From Verrucomicrobiota bacterium (GTDB lineage: Bacteria > Verrucomicrobiota > Verrucomicrobiia > Opitutales > UBA953), in NCBI GenBank assembly GCA_026397955.1, contig JAPLTV010000014.1, positions 62,001 to 126,000 of the forward strand: a DNA stretch of 64,000 bases. Reading direction: 5' to 3'. The notes beneath the pieces were generated by a model. The model made no database searches. It was not told the DNA's origin and was given only the letters and a program-made list of their open reading frames with translations. The position numbers and the translations under genes were made by a program. How positions within the stretch are numbered: position 1 is the first letter of the stretch; each line of letters starts with the position of its first letter. Of this stretch, positions 48,492-57,370 are shown in pieces.

Positions 48492-49747
48492 GCGACCTCC
48501 TCCAGCGCGTGACGGAGATCGCCCGCACGGCCAAGAAGGCCTCGCGCGCCCTCGCCCTTGCCCCGACCGCCGTCCGCGACGCCGCCTTGTGCGCCGCCGC
48601 TCAGGCCCTCCGCGCCGACGAAGCCGCCATCCTCGAAGCCAACGCGAAAGACCTCGCGGCCGCCAAGGCCAAGGGCCTCACGGACGCGATGACCGACCGC
48701 CTGCGCCTCGACCACGCCCGCCTTGAGGATATCGCCGTTGCCTGCGAAGCGGTCGCGAAACTCCCCGACCCCGTCGGCGAAGTCACCGAGGATTGGACCC
48801 GTCCCAACGGCCTGCGCATCATCCGCCGACGCGTCCCGATCGGCCTCGTCGCCATCATCTTTGAATCGCGCCCGAACGTCACCGTCGACGCCGCCGCCCT
48901 CTGCCTGAAGTCCGGCAACGGCTGCGTGCTGCGCGGCGGCAGCGAAGCGATCCATACGAACATCGCGCTGTCGAAGTCCTTTGCGACTGGCCTGCGCACC
49001 GCCGGCCTGCCCGCCGAAGCCGTCACGCTCCTGCCTTTCACCGACCGCGAAGCGGTCCCCGCGCTCGGTTCTCTCCGCGGCATCGTGGACATCATCGTCC
49101 CTCGCGGCGGCCCCGGCCTCATCGAGGCGGTGGTCAATTCCGCCAAGGTCCCCGTCATCAAGCATGACGCCGGCATCTGCCACGTCTACGTCCACGCGCA
49201 GGCTGACCTCGCGATGGCCGAACAGATTGTGCTCAACGCAAAGTGCCAGCGCCCCAGCGCGTGCAACGCCCTCGAGACCTTGCTCGTCGACGCCGCCATC
49301 GCCGAGAAATTCCTCCCAAAGATGGCCGCCGCGCTCGCCGCCAAGCAGACCGAGGTCCGCGCCTGCGCGCAGTCGCAATCGCTGATGCCTGGAGCCAAGG
49401 TCGCGACGGAACAAGATTACCGCACCGAGCACCTCGGGCTCATCCTCAACGTGAAGATCGTCGCCGGCCTCGCCGCGGCGGTTGCCCACGTCGAAGACTA
49501 CGGCTCGCACCATTCCGACGCCATCATCACGGCCGACGAGTCCGCCGCCCGCTCCTTCCTGGCTCAGGTCGACAGCGCCTGCGTCTACTGGAACGCCAGC
49601 ACCCGGTTCACCGACGGGGGCGAATTCGGCTTCGGGGCCGAAGTCGGCATCTCCACAGACCGCCTGCACGCCCGCGGACCCATGGGGATTCGTGAATTGA
49701 CCACTTGGAAGTTCGAAATCGTCGGCCAAGGTCAGGTTCGGGGCTAA
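48488..49747 (+). CDS. proA: Gamma-glutamyl phosphate reductase
   Basis: RRRVPIGLVAIIFESRPNVTVDAAALCLKSGNGCVLRGGSEA...LNAKCQRPSACNALETLLV; overlaps proB by 4 nt. Confidence 0.96.
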   Translation: MSDLLQRVTEIARTAKKASRALALAPTAVRDAALCAAAQALRADEAAILEANAKDLAAAKAKGLTDAMTDRLRLDHARLEDIAVACEAVAKLPDPVGEVTEDWTRPNGLRIIRRRVPIGLVAIIFESRPNVTVDAAALCLKSGNGCVLRGGSEAIHTNIALSKSFATGLRTAGLPAEAVTLLPFTDREAVPALGSLRGIVDIIVPRGGPGLIEAVVNSAKVPVIKHDAGICHVYVHAQADLAMAEQIVLNAKCQRPSACNALETLLVDAAIAEKFLPKMAAALAAKQTEVRACAQSQSLMPGAKVATEQDYRTEHLGLILNVKIVAGLAAAVAHVEDYGSHHSDAIITADESAARSFLAQVDSACVYWNASTRFTDGGEFGFGAEVGISTDRLHARGPMGIRELTTWKFEIVGQGQVRG

Positions 49748-49814
49748 TTTGGGTCGGTTTTCCGTTTGACAGACCCCCTCCCCGAAACCTTTCTTACCCT
49801 TCCTTTTGGCTACC

Positions 49815-49891
49815 GGGGTGGTAGCTCAGTTGGTTAGAGCGCCGCACTGTCACTGCGGAGGTCGCGAGTTCGAGTCTCGTCCATCCCGCCA
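49815..49891 (+). tRNA. tRNA-Asp (GTC)
   Basis: GGGGTGG...CCATCCC acceptor, G73, anticodon stem-loop CCGCA-CTGTCAC-TGCGG, encoded CCA. Confidence 0.94.
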
Positions 49892-50035
49892 GCCAAAAGG
49901 GCTTACTTTCCGACCGGTCTCCGGTCCGGAAAGGGCTGCCCGGCCGCCGTCGCCCGACCGTCACCCTGTCCTTGCGGGACTGTGCATGCTTTTTGCTTCC
50001 CCCTCCGTCCCGAGTGGACAGAAATCAGTCATCTC

Positions 50036-51235
50036 ATGAGCAAAAAAGTCCTAATCATCGGCGCGGGCGGCGTCGGCAATGTCGTCACCCATAAGTGCGC
50101 CATGGACACCGAGTCCTTCTCGGAAGTCATGCTGGCCTCCCGCAACGAGAATAAGTGCAAGGCCATCGCCGCCGACGTGAAGGCCGCCACCGGCCGCACG
50201 ATCCGCACCGCCGCCGTCGACGCAGACGACGTCAAGGCCACGGTCGCCCTGATCAAGTCCTTCGGCGCCGAGCTGCTCATCAACGTCGCCCTGCCTTACC
50301 AGGACCTCAACCTGATGGACGCCTGCCTCCATGCCGGCATCCACTACGTCGACACGGCCAACTACGAGCCGCCCCACCTCGCGAAGTTTGAATACTCCTG
50401 GCAGTGGGCCTACCGCGAACGCTTCGAGAAAGCCGGCCTCACCGCCCTCCTTGGCTCGGGCTTCGACCCTGGCGTGACCAACGTCTTCTGCGCCTACGCC
50501 CAGAAGCACCTCTTCGACACGATCGAGACGATTGATATCATGGACGCCAATGCCGGCGACCACGGCTACAAGTTCGCCACGAACTTCAACCCGGAGATTA
50601 ATATCCGCGAAATCACCCAGCGCGGCCGCTTCTGGGAAAAGGGCGAATGGAAGGAAACCGACCCGCTCTCCGTCAAGTGGGTTTATGACTACCCGGTCGT
50701 CGGTCCGAAGGACAGCTACCTGCTCTACCACGAGGAACTCGAATCCCTCGCCATCAATATTAAGGGCCTGAAGCGCATCCGCTTCTTCATGACCTTCTCC
50801 GAGAACTACCTCACACACCTGCGCGTCCTCGAGAACGTCGGCATGACCCGCATCGACCCGATCGACTTCCAGGGCCGCCAGATCGTCCCGATCCAGTTCC
50901 TCAAGGCGCTGCTCCCCGACCCGGCTTCGCTCGGCCCCCGCACCAAGGGCAAGACCTGCATCGGCTGCGAGATCACGGGCATGAAGGACGGCAAGCCCCG
51001 CAAGGTCTTCATCTACAACGTCTGCGACCACCAGGAATGCTTCGCCGAGGTGAAGTCCCAGGCCATCAGCTACACCACCGGCGTTCCGGCCGCCATCGGC
51101 GGCGCGATGCTCGCCGGCGGCAAGTGGCTCAAGCCCGGCGTCTGGAATATGGAAGAGATGAATCCTGACCCGTTCATGGACGAGCTCAACAAGCGTGGCC
51201 TCCCTTGGCACGTGAAGGAACTCCCGGTCGCCTGA
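50036..51235 (+). CDS. Carboxynorspermidine dehydrogenase (saccharopine dehydrogenase-like)
   Basis: KKVLIIGAGGVGNVVTHKCAMDTESFSEVMLASRN...GSGFDPGVTNVFCAYA; directly followed by nspC. Confidence 0.88.
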   Translation: MSKKVLIIGAGGVGNVVTHKCAMDTESFSEVMLASRNENKCKAIAADVKAATGRTIRTAAVDADDVKATVALIKSFGAELLINVALPYQDLNLMDACLHAGIHYVDTANYEPPHLAKFEYSWQWAYRERFEKAGLTALLGSGFDPGVTNVFCAYAQKHLFDTIETIDIMDANAGDHGYKFATNFNPEINIREITQRGRFWEKGEWKETDPLSVKWVYDYPVVGPKDSYLLYHEELESLAINIKGLKRIRFFMTFSENYLTHLRVLENVGMTRIDPIDFQGRQIVPIQFLKALLPDPASLGPRTKGKTCIGCEITGMKDGKPRKVFIYNVCDHQECFAEVKSQAISYTTGVPAAIGGAMLAGGKWLKPGVWNMEEMNPDPFMDELNKRGLPWHVKELPVA

Positions 51236-51249
51236 ACGACTGCCACCGA

Positions 51250-51270
51250 AGCCCGCTGCCAAGCGGGCTT
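51250..51270 (+). terminator. Hairpin terminator
   Basis: AGCCCGCT-GCCA-AGCGGGCT followed by TTTCG. Confidence 0.65.
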
Positions 51271-51310
51271 TTCGTTTGCACCGCCCACCGACGCTCTCAA
51301 TTTCAACGCC

Positions 51311-52486
51311 GTGTCCGACGCCCTCACCGAAGCTTTCCGGAAGGTCGACCTGAGCCAGGTCCCTAGCCCTTGCCACGTCCTCCATCGCGGCCTGCTGGAA
51401 CAGAACCTCCGTATCCTGCGCTCCGTGATGGACCGCTCCGGCGCCAAGATCCTCCTCGCGCTCAAGGGCTTCGCCCAGTTCAGCGAGGCGAAGCTGATCT
51501 CGAAGCATCTCGTCGGCACCACGGCCAGCGGCATCAACGAGGCGCTCCTCGGCCGCGAGGAATTCGGCGGCGAAGTCCACGCCTACTCGCCGGCCTTCAA
51601 GGACGAGGAGTTCGCCCACCTGCTCCGCGTCGCCGACCATATCTCCTTTAATTCGCCGACGCAGTGGAAGCGCCATAAGGCCGCCGCGCTCGCGGCCGGC
51701 CGCAAGCTCTCCTTCGGCTTGCGCGTCAATCCGGAGCACGCCGAGGTCGACGTGGAACTCTACAACCCCTGCGCGGCAGGCTCCCGCCTCGGTACGCTCC
51801 GGTCCGAGATTAAGTCGGCCGCCGACCTCGAAGGCCTCGAGGGCCTCCACTTCCACACGATGTGCCAGCAGGGCTCCGACGTCCTCGAGCGCACGGTCGC
51901 GGCCTTCGAAGCGAAGTTCGGGGAGTTCATCCCGCAGCTGAAGTGGGTCAATTTCGGCGGCGGGCACCACATTACCCGCGAAGGCTATGACCTAGACCGC
52001 CTGATCCGCGTGATCACGGGCTTCCGCCAGCGCTGGGGTCAGCACATCCAGGTCTACCTCGAGCCGGGCGAAGCCATCGGCATCGGCACCGGCGTCCTCG
52101 TGGGTACGGTCCTCGACCTGGTCCATAATGGCGTCGACATCGCCATCATCGACATCTCGGCGACCAACCACATGCCGGACACCCTCGAGATGCCCTACCG
52201 GGCCGACATCATGGATGCCGACCTGCCAGGCAAACTCCCCCACACCTACCGCCTAGGCAGCGTCACCTGCCTCGCTGGCGATGTGATCGGCGACTACTCC
52301 TTCCCTTCCCCGCTTAAAATCGGCCAACGCCTCGTCTTCATGGACATGTCGCATTACACGTTCGTCAAGAACACGACGTTCAACGGCGTCCCCCTCCCAG
52401 CGATCGCCAGCTTCGACCCCGCCTCCAGCCAGACGCAAGTTGTCCGCCGCTTCGGCTACGCGGACTACAAGAACCGCCTCTCGTAA
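51311..52486 (+). CDS. nspC: Carboxynorspermidine decarboxylase
   Basis: PLP decarboxylase fold: ILLALKGFAQFSEAKLISKHLVGTTASGINEALLGREEFGGEVHAYSPAF...NFGGGHHITREGYDLDRL...ATNHMPDTLEMPYR. Confidence 0.93.
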   Translation: MSDALTEAFRKVDLSQVPSPCHVLHRGLLEQNLRILRSVMDRSGAKILLALKGFAQFSEAKLISKHLVGTTASGINEALLGREEFGGEVHAYSPAFKDEEFAHLLRVADHISFNSPTQWKRHKAAALAAGRKLSFGLRVNPEHAEVDVELYNPCAAGSRLGTLRSEIKSAADLEGLEGLHFHTMCQQGSDVLERTVAAFEAKFGEFIPQLKWVNFGGGHHITREGYDLDRLIRVITGFRQRWGQHIQVYLEPGEAIGIGTGVLVGTVLDLVHNGVDIAIIDISATNHMPDTLEMPYRADIMDADLPGKLPHTYRLGSVTCLAGDVIGDYSFPSPLKIGQRLVFMDMSHYTFVKNTTFNGVPLPAIASFDPASSQTQVVRRFGYADYKNRLS

Positions 52487-52549
52487 GCGAGGGGGTAGGT
52501 TCTTGACCCGCAGGGCGGGCCTGACAAGGTTGCGTCCACTCAATCATTC

Positions 52550-53164
52550 ATGAAGCCCCGCGAAATCATTCTCATCCTTCTTGCTGCTGCCTTTGGTGCC
52601 GTGGCCATCGTCACCTGGAGCGAGGAAATCGCCGCCAACGAACGTGCGGCCAAGATCAGCAAGGAAGCCGCCGAGGCTCGCCTCAAGAGCGCCGCTGACA
52701 TCAAGACCCTCAACGAAAAGATCGTGAAGGACGCCGCTGCGGCCAAGAAGGCCGCCGATGACTCTAGCACGAAGGCTACTGCCCTCCTCGCCCAGACCAA
52801 GGCGGACGCCGAAAAAGTCGTGAAGCAGGCGGTCGAGGTCCTCGCCAAGGCCAAGGATGACGCCGCCAAGGCCGCTGTGAAGGCCGCCGAGCTCGAGAAG
52901 TCCAAGGCCGCCGCCGACAACCGCGTCAACGAACTCACCGCCGAACTCGCCCGCCTCCGTGACGGCTCCGAACTGAAGGAAGCGATCGCCAAGCAGAAGA
53001 AGGCGGAAGCCGACCTGGAAGCCGCTTCCACGGCCCTCCGCGAGGCCAACGCCGCGACCGCTAAGGCCGTCGCCCGCCTCGCCGAAGTCGAAGAAGAGAA
53101 TCGTCGCCTCCGCGAGCAGACCAAGGGCACCGACAACGTGTCGCCCAACTACCGCGCGCTCTGA
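52550..53164 (+). CDS. Membrane-anchored Ala/Lys-rich coiled-coil protein
   Basis: N-terminal TM (EIILILLAAAFGAVAIV), then a long Ala/Lys/Glu helix with heptad character. Confidence 0.65.
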   Translation: MKPREIILILLAAAFGAVAIVTWSEEIAANERAAKISKEAAEARLKSAADIKTLNEKIVKDAAAAKKAADDSSTKATALLAQTKADAEKVVKQAVEVLAKAKDDAAKAAVKAAELEKSKAAADNRVNELTAELARLRDGSELKEAIAKQKKAEADLEAASTALREANAATAKAVARLAEVEEENRRLREQTKGTDNVSPNYRAL

Positions 53165-53184
53165 GTTACCTGGGAACTCCGCGA

Positions 53185-53643
53185 TCAGCCCGACCGTATG
53201 GTCGGGCTTTTTTGTGCCTGCGCGAAGAGGCGACAGAGCTTGGCGAGCAACCTAGGTCGCGCCTTGGTACGCAACTCATGCTCCCATAAGCGCACGACGT
53301 TCCAGCCGGCCCGTCTTAGGTTGCGCGTGTCGCGGCGATCGCGTTCCTGGTTGCGACGGAACTTGGCGCGCCAGAAGACGGCGTTGCCCCTAGGCTTCGT
53401 GCCGTGGCGAGGACAGCCATGCCAGAAGCAGCCATTGACGAAGATCACGAGCCGCCTGAGCTGGTAGACGAAGTCCAGACGCACCCTGAACGGCTCACCC
53501 TGGGCGTCACGCCCACGCACGGCCTGCTGCCGCCAGCCTGACCACCCCTGGGCCCGGAGCACGGCCGCCAAGGCGCCTACGGTGCTGGCGTTGCCTCGCC
53601 CCCGCACCCTGGCCATCAAGGCGCTGCGCTGGGCGTGGATCAT
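53185..53643 (-). CDS. vsr: Very short patch repair (Vsr) family endonuclease
   Basis: RLDFVYQLRRLVIFVNGCFWHGCPRHGTKPRGNAVFWRAKFRRNQERDRRDTRNLRRAGWNVVRLWEHEL matches the Vsr core (D, GCFWHG, FW..K...N..RD, GW.V...WE.EL). Confidence 0.88.
   Translation of the reverse strand: MIHAQRSALMARVRGRGNASTVGALAAVLRAQGWSGWRQQAVRGRDAQGEPFRVRLDFVYQLRRLVIFVNGCFWHGCPRHGTKPRGNAVFWRAKFRRNQERDRRDTRNLRRAGWNVVRLWEHELRTKARPRLLAKLCRLFAQAQKSPTIRSG
53187..53208 (+). terminator. Rho-independent terminator overlapping the 3' end of vsr
   Basis: AGCCCGACC-GTAT-GGTCGGGCT followed by TTTTTT. Confidence 0.85.
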
Positions 53644-53723
53644 GAGGTCCGCGATGTCGTATCATGAATACGAAACAGCCCGGGCCTAAAGGTCCGGGCT
53701 GGTCGGCGACTCCGCCAAACAAA

Positions 53724-53749
53724 GAGGGCCGGCATCCCTGCCGGCCCTC
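53724..53749 (-). terminator. Hairpin terminator of the 53776..55200 porin gene
   Basis: GAGGGCCGGC/GCCGGCCCTC stem just after the stop codon. Confidence 0.65.
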
Positions 53750-53775
53750 GTGCTATGAAGCTAACCAGTTACGCC

Positions 53776-55200
53776 TTAGAAGGCGACCTGAGCCTGGAGG
53801 CGTAGCGTGTCGATCGTCGCCTTGACCTGCGTCGAGGAGAGGACGTTGACGTTCGAGGTGGTGGTCAGGTTATCCTTGAACTCGGCGCGCTCGATACCGA
53901 ACTGGATCTTGGCGTTGTAACCATTCACCTGCTGGCCGAGGGCCTCGAGGTTGAAGTAGTAGTTCACGCCGAGGTAAATCGCGCTCGACTTGTCGTAGTT
54001 CAGGCCGACACCGGAAGAACCGGCAGCCTTGAAGCCACGCTCGCCGTCGCCGATCTGCTGGCCGCGCATGTCGGTGTCGAGGCTGGTGTAGCGGGCGACG
54101 CCTTCCCAGTTGTCGTTGATCTTGTAGACGACCATAGCGTTGTAGCCGGTCGGGGTGTGATCGCCGTCAGCGGTGTTGTTGGCGTCATCAAGGGAGGACT
54201 TGACCTTGGTGCTCATGTACTCGCCCTGGAAGGTCCAGTTGAAGTACTTGGCCATGAGGAAGGGGTTGTAGCCTTCCATGCTGGCGAGGGTATTCACGGC
54301 GCCGGTCGAGTTGAAGTAGCGGGAGTTACCGTAGGTAACGCCGACGGAGTAGGCTTCGTTATCCGAGACCTTATTGTTCCATGCGACGTTCGCGTAGTAG
54401 GCGAGATCGTTGGTGTTCGTGCCTTCAGTGAAGCGACCCTGGGCGGCATTCACAACGGAAGCGCCGAACTCGAAGCCCTGGGGGTTCGGGACGGAGTTGT
54501 AGTGAAGGCCGGTGTGGTGGGCGCCGAAACCGAGACGACGGCCATCGGAGGCAGCCTTTTCGGCGTTGGTAGCCGAAGATCCAGCGAGGGAGCGGTTTTC
54601 GCCTTCGTTCCAGTAACGATTGGTGATGCCGCGCTCGACGGTGGAGAGCTTACCGGAGGAGGACTTGAAGAGGGAGGTCAGGGTGCTTTCTTCGTAGCCC
54701 CAAGCCACCTTGCGGTAACCGAGGTCGAAGCTGCCGATCTCGCTGGCGTGGGAGACCATCGCGCGGTCGAGCCAGGAGGTGGAAGAGGAGGTGGTGTTGC
54801 CGGAGGTATCGAGGACGATGTTGCCCGAGATGCCGTTGCCGACGTCGGCGAGGATCTCGAGGTAGAGGCGACGCATCAGGAAGCTGCCCTGGGTCGGTGC
54901 GCTGGAGTTGGTCGTAACGCCGGAGGCGGTGGAGGCCTGGGAGTAGTCGAAGCTCTGGTACTGAGCCTGGAAGTATCCGCCGATGGTGAGGCGCTTGGTA
55001 GCGTCTTCCTTGACGAACACCTTGTTCACGCCGGAAGCGGAACGAGCCTTGGCGGCTTCGTCCAACGTCTTGGCGCGCTCTTCGGCGGTGATGAGGCCCT
55101 TCTTCACGAGAAGATCGAGCGTGGCTTTGTCTTGGGCGAAAGCCGAAACCGACGTAATGGCGGCAGCGGCGATCAGCATGGACTTGAGGGTGCTATTCAT
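53776..55200 (-). CDS. Putative outer-membrane porin (OprO/OprP-like)
   Basis: Signal peptide MNSTLKSMLIAAAAITSVSAFA, ITAEERAKTLDEA segment, KRLTIGGYFQAQYQSFDY, many beta strands, C-terminal ...LRLQAQVAF. Confidence 0.8.
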   Translation of the reverse strand: MNSTLKSMLIAAAAITSVSAFAQDKATLDLLVKKGLITAEERAKTLDEAAKARSASGVNKVFVKEDATKRLTIGGYFQAQYQSFDYSQASTASGVTTNSSAPTQGSFLMRRLYLEILADVGNGISGNIVLDTSGNTTSSSTSWLDRAMVSHASEIGSFDLGYRKVAWGYEESTLTSLFKSSSGKLSTVERGITNRYWNEGENRSLAGSSATNAEKAASDGRRLGFGAHHTGLHYNSVPNPQGFEFGASVVNAAQGRFTEGTNTNDLAYYANVAWNNKVSDNEAYSVGVTYGNSRYFNSTGAVNTLASMEGYNPFLMAKYFNWTFQGEYMSTKVKSSLDDANNTADGDHTPTGYNAMVVYKINDNWEGVARYTSLDTDMRGQQIGDGERGFKAAGSSGVGLNYDKSSAIYLGVNYYFNLEALGQQVNGYNAKIQFGIERAEFKDNLTTTSNVNVLSSTQVKATIDTLRLQAQVAF

Positions 55201-55310
55201 AGGTTGTGGTGCGGTTATGCGAGCGGACTATCTCATCCTATTGTTACAGGATGAAGACGGTCCGGTGAAGAACCTGCCGTAAAGCAGGCAGGCTTAGACG
55301 GGTGGAAACC

Positions 55311-56186
55311 TCAGAAAAGCTCACTTAAGCCCGCAAAAACGTCCGGAAACCGAGCATTCCACGCTAATTCCACCCGAATCAGGCCCGTTGCCACTACGCG
55401 ATTAGGCTGCGTGCGACCACCTTTTGCCACCCTCGGACCCGCTGGAGCCGACGAATCGAAGACTGGTTCCGCCAAGCCGAGCCGCTTCGCGATCCATTTC
55501 GCCAGCGCTTCTTTCGTCACAGGATTCCCATCACCGACATTATACACGCGAGCGCCGATCGGCCCGCCGACGATTGCGGCGAGGATGGATGACGCTGCGT
55601 CATCGCGATGCAGATAATTGATGAAGTGATCGACACGTCCGCCGATGACGTTGTCGCCGCGACGCAACTGATCGACGAGATGATGACGAGCCGGACCATA
55701 GAGTCCGCCGAAACGCAGCACGCGTGCCTTGGCGAAACCGGAAGCCAGCACGGCGCGCTCTCCACCGAGGATTGCATCGGCGGTCGGCGCGCCCCCAACC
55801 GGAGAGGCTTCATCCACGACGCTGCCGTCATCCTGACGATAGACGCCAGTGGAACTGGTGAAGACGAAGCTCTGCGCGCCGACCGCGCGGGCCCAAGCGA
55901 GCGCCCGCTTCACGCCAACATCGTAAGCCAACGCATACGCTTCCGGCCCGCCGCCGCCCGTACTGGCGGCGTAGACGACGGCATCGAAGCGGGCCGGCAA
56001 CAAAGACCAATCGCCGGACTGGAGGTCGAACGCTTCGGCGGAGATACCTTCGGAGAGAAGCTTGTCGCGGGAGGCCTCCGAGCGCACAATGCCAAGGACG
56101 TCATGTCCGGCCGCGCGTGCCTGACGGGCGAACTCCGCGCCGACATAGCCACAACCGAGCACGGCAATCTTGAGAGAGGCACTCAC
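55311..56186 (-). CDS. NAD-dependent epimerase/dehydratase (SDR) family protein
   Basis: LKIAVLGCGYVGAEFARQARAAGHDVLGIVRSEASRDKL...VGAQSFVFTSSTGVYRQDDG; GTG start overlaps the lpxB stop. Confidence 0.8.
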   Translation of the reverse strand: MSASLKIAVLGCGYVGAEFARQARAAGHDVLGIVRSEASRDKLLSEGISAEAFDLQSGDWSLLPARFDAVVYAASTGGGGPEAYALAYDVGVKRALAWARAVGAQSFVFTSSTGVYRQDDGSVVDEASPVGGAPTADAILGGERAVLASGFAKARVLRFGGLYGPARHHLVDQLRRGDNVIGGRVDHFINYLHRDDAASSILAAIVGGPIGARVYNVGDGNPVTKEALAKWIAKRLGLAEPVFDSSAPAGPRVAKGGRTQPNRVVATGLIRVELAWNARFPDVFAGLSELF

Positions 56187-57370
56187 TTGGGCAGGAAGGT
56201 GGCGACCCACTCGGCCGGCGTGGAGCCGGACTGCGCGGAAAGCATCCGCAGCAGCTCGCCGGCGTCCGCTACAGCCTGAGAGCGAGGGCCCGGAGTCTCG
56301 ACGCACTCACGCAAGCGGGCGGCCAAGGGCGCGGGTTCACAGGCGCCTTGGAGGTATTCAGGCCAAGCCTGACGCTTGAGGAGGATATTCGCGATGCCGA
56401 GGTTATCGACGCGTCCGGCGATCAAACGGCGACCGACGATCCAGGTGATAGGATTGGCTCGATACACGACCGCGCCGGGGATGCCCGCGAGCGCGACGGT
56501 CAGGGACATGGTGCCCGAGCTGACGAGCGCGGCGCAACCGGCGGCCGGGCCTTCGGAGACGGGGCGCAGGTCGATGCCCTTGGCCTGGTCGCCGTATTCG
56601 GCCAGCAAGCGATAGAGTTCCGCATGCACTTCGCCGCCGGTATGCAGCACGAGCGCACGGCGCTTGGGATGATCCTGGCGGAAGAGCGCAAACGCCTCGA
56701 CCAGCGCAGGGAAGATCTTACGGACCGGCTTCGGTCGGCTGCCCGGTAGCAGCAACACGGGACCCTCAGGGTCGTACTTCAATCCGTGCTGGTGGTCGGA
56801 CTCCGCGAACGGATGACCGACGAAACGGGCATCCAACTTAGTGTCGGCATATACCGCCGGCTCGAACGGGAAGATCGTGCCGACGCTATCCAGATCGCGT
56901 GCCATGGTGAAACGGCGCTTCGGCTTCCAGGCCCAAAGCTGCGGACTCACGTATTGGATGACGGCGGTCTCGCCGAAGCCGGCGCGCGACAGGCCGGCCT
57001 TGCGCAGTTCGTTCGCGAGGCGCAGGTTGAGCCCGGGATAATCGACGAGTACGACTACCTTCGGCTTCCACTGCGTGGTCCAAGTGACCATGCGCGCGAA
57101 AAGCCGGCGATAGAAGGGATACGCGGCAAGCACCTCGACGATACCCACGGCCGAGAAACCGGTCATGTCCATGAGCAGTTGGGCGCCCGCGGCGCGCAAC
57201 TGCGGGCCGCCGAAAGCGGCGATACGGAGGCCCGGATGGGCCTTGAGCAGTTCCGTGACGACCTTGGCGGCATGCTGGTCACCCGAATGCTCACCGGCCA
57301 CCACGAGGATATCGACCTCGCCCGCGCGGGGTCGGTCGAAGTTCGCTGGAATGGTCGGGAACGCGCTCAT
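56183..57370 (-). CDS. lpxB: Lipid-A-disaccharide synthase
   Basis: DILVVAGEHSGDQHAAKVVTELLKAHPGLRIAAFGGPQLRAAGAQLL...GLSRAGFGETAVIQYVSPQLWAWKPKR; start at 57370. Confidence 0.92.
   Translation of the reverse strand: MSAFPTIPANFDRPRAGEVDILVVAGEHSGDQHAAKVVTELLKAHPGLRIAAFGGPQLRAAGAQLLMDMTGFSAVGIVEVLAAYPFYRRLFARMVTWTTQWKPKVVVLVDYPGLNLRLANELRKAGLSRAGFGETAVIQYVSPQLWAWKPKRRFTMARDLDSVGTIFPFEPAVYADTKLDARFVGHPFAESDHQHGLKYDPEGPVLLLPGSRPKPVRKIFPALVEAFALFRQDHPKRRALVLHTGGEVHAELYRLLAEYGDQAKGIDLRPVSEGPAAGCAALVSSGTMSLTVALAGIPGAVVYRANPITWIVGRRLIAGRVDNLGIANILLKRQAWPEYLQGACEPAPLAARLRECVETPGPRSQAVADAGELLRMLSAQSGSTPAEWVATFLPK

Noticed and set aside
48026-49729. 567-aa minus ORF opposite proB/proA
   Set aside because: Shadow ORF opposite canonical proBA.
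50051-51970. 639-aa minus ORF opposite the carboxynorspermidine genes
   Set aside because: Shadow ORF; crosses the intergenic terminator and both sense genes.
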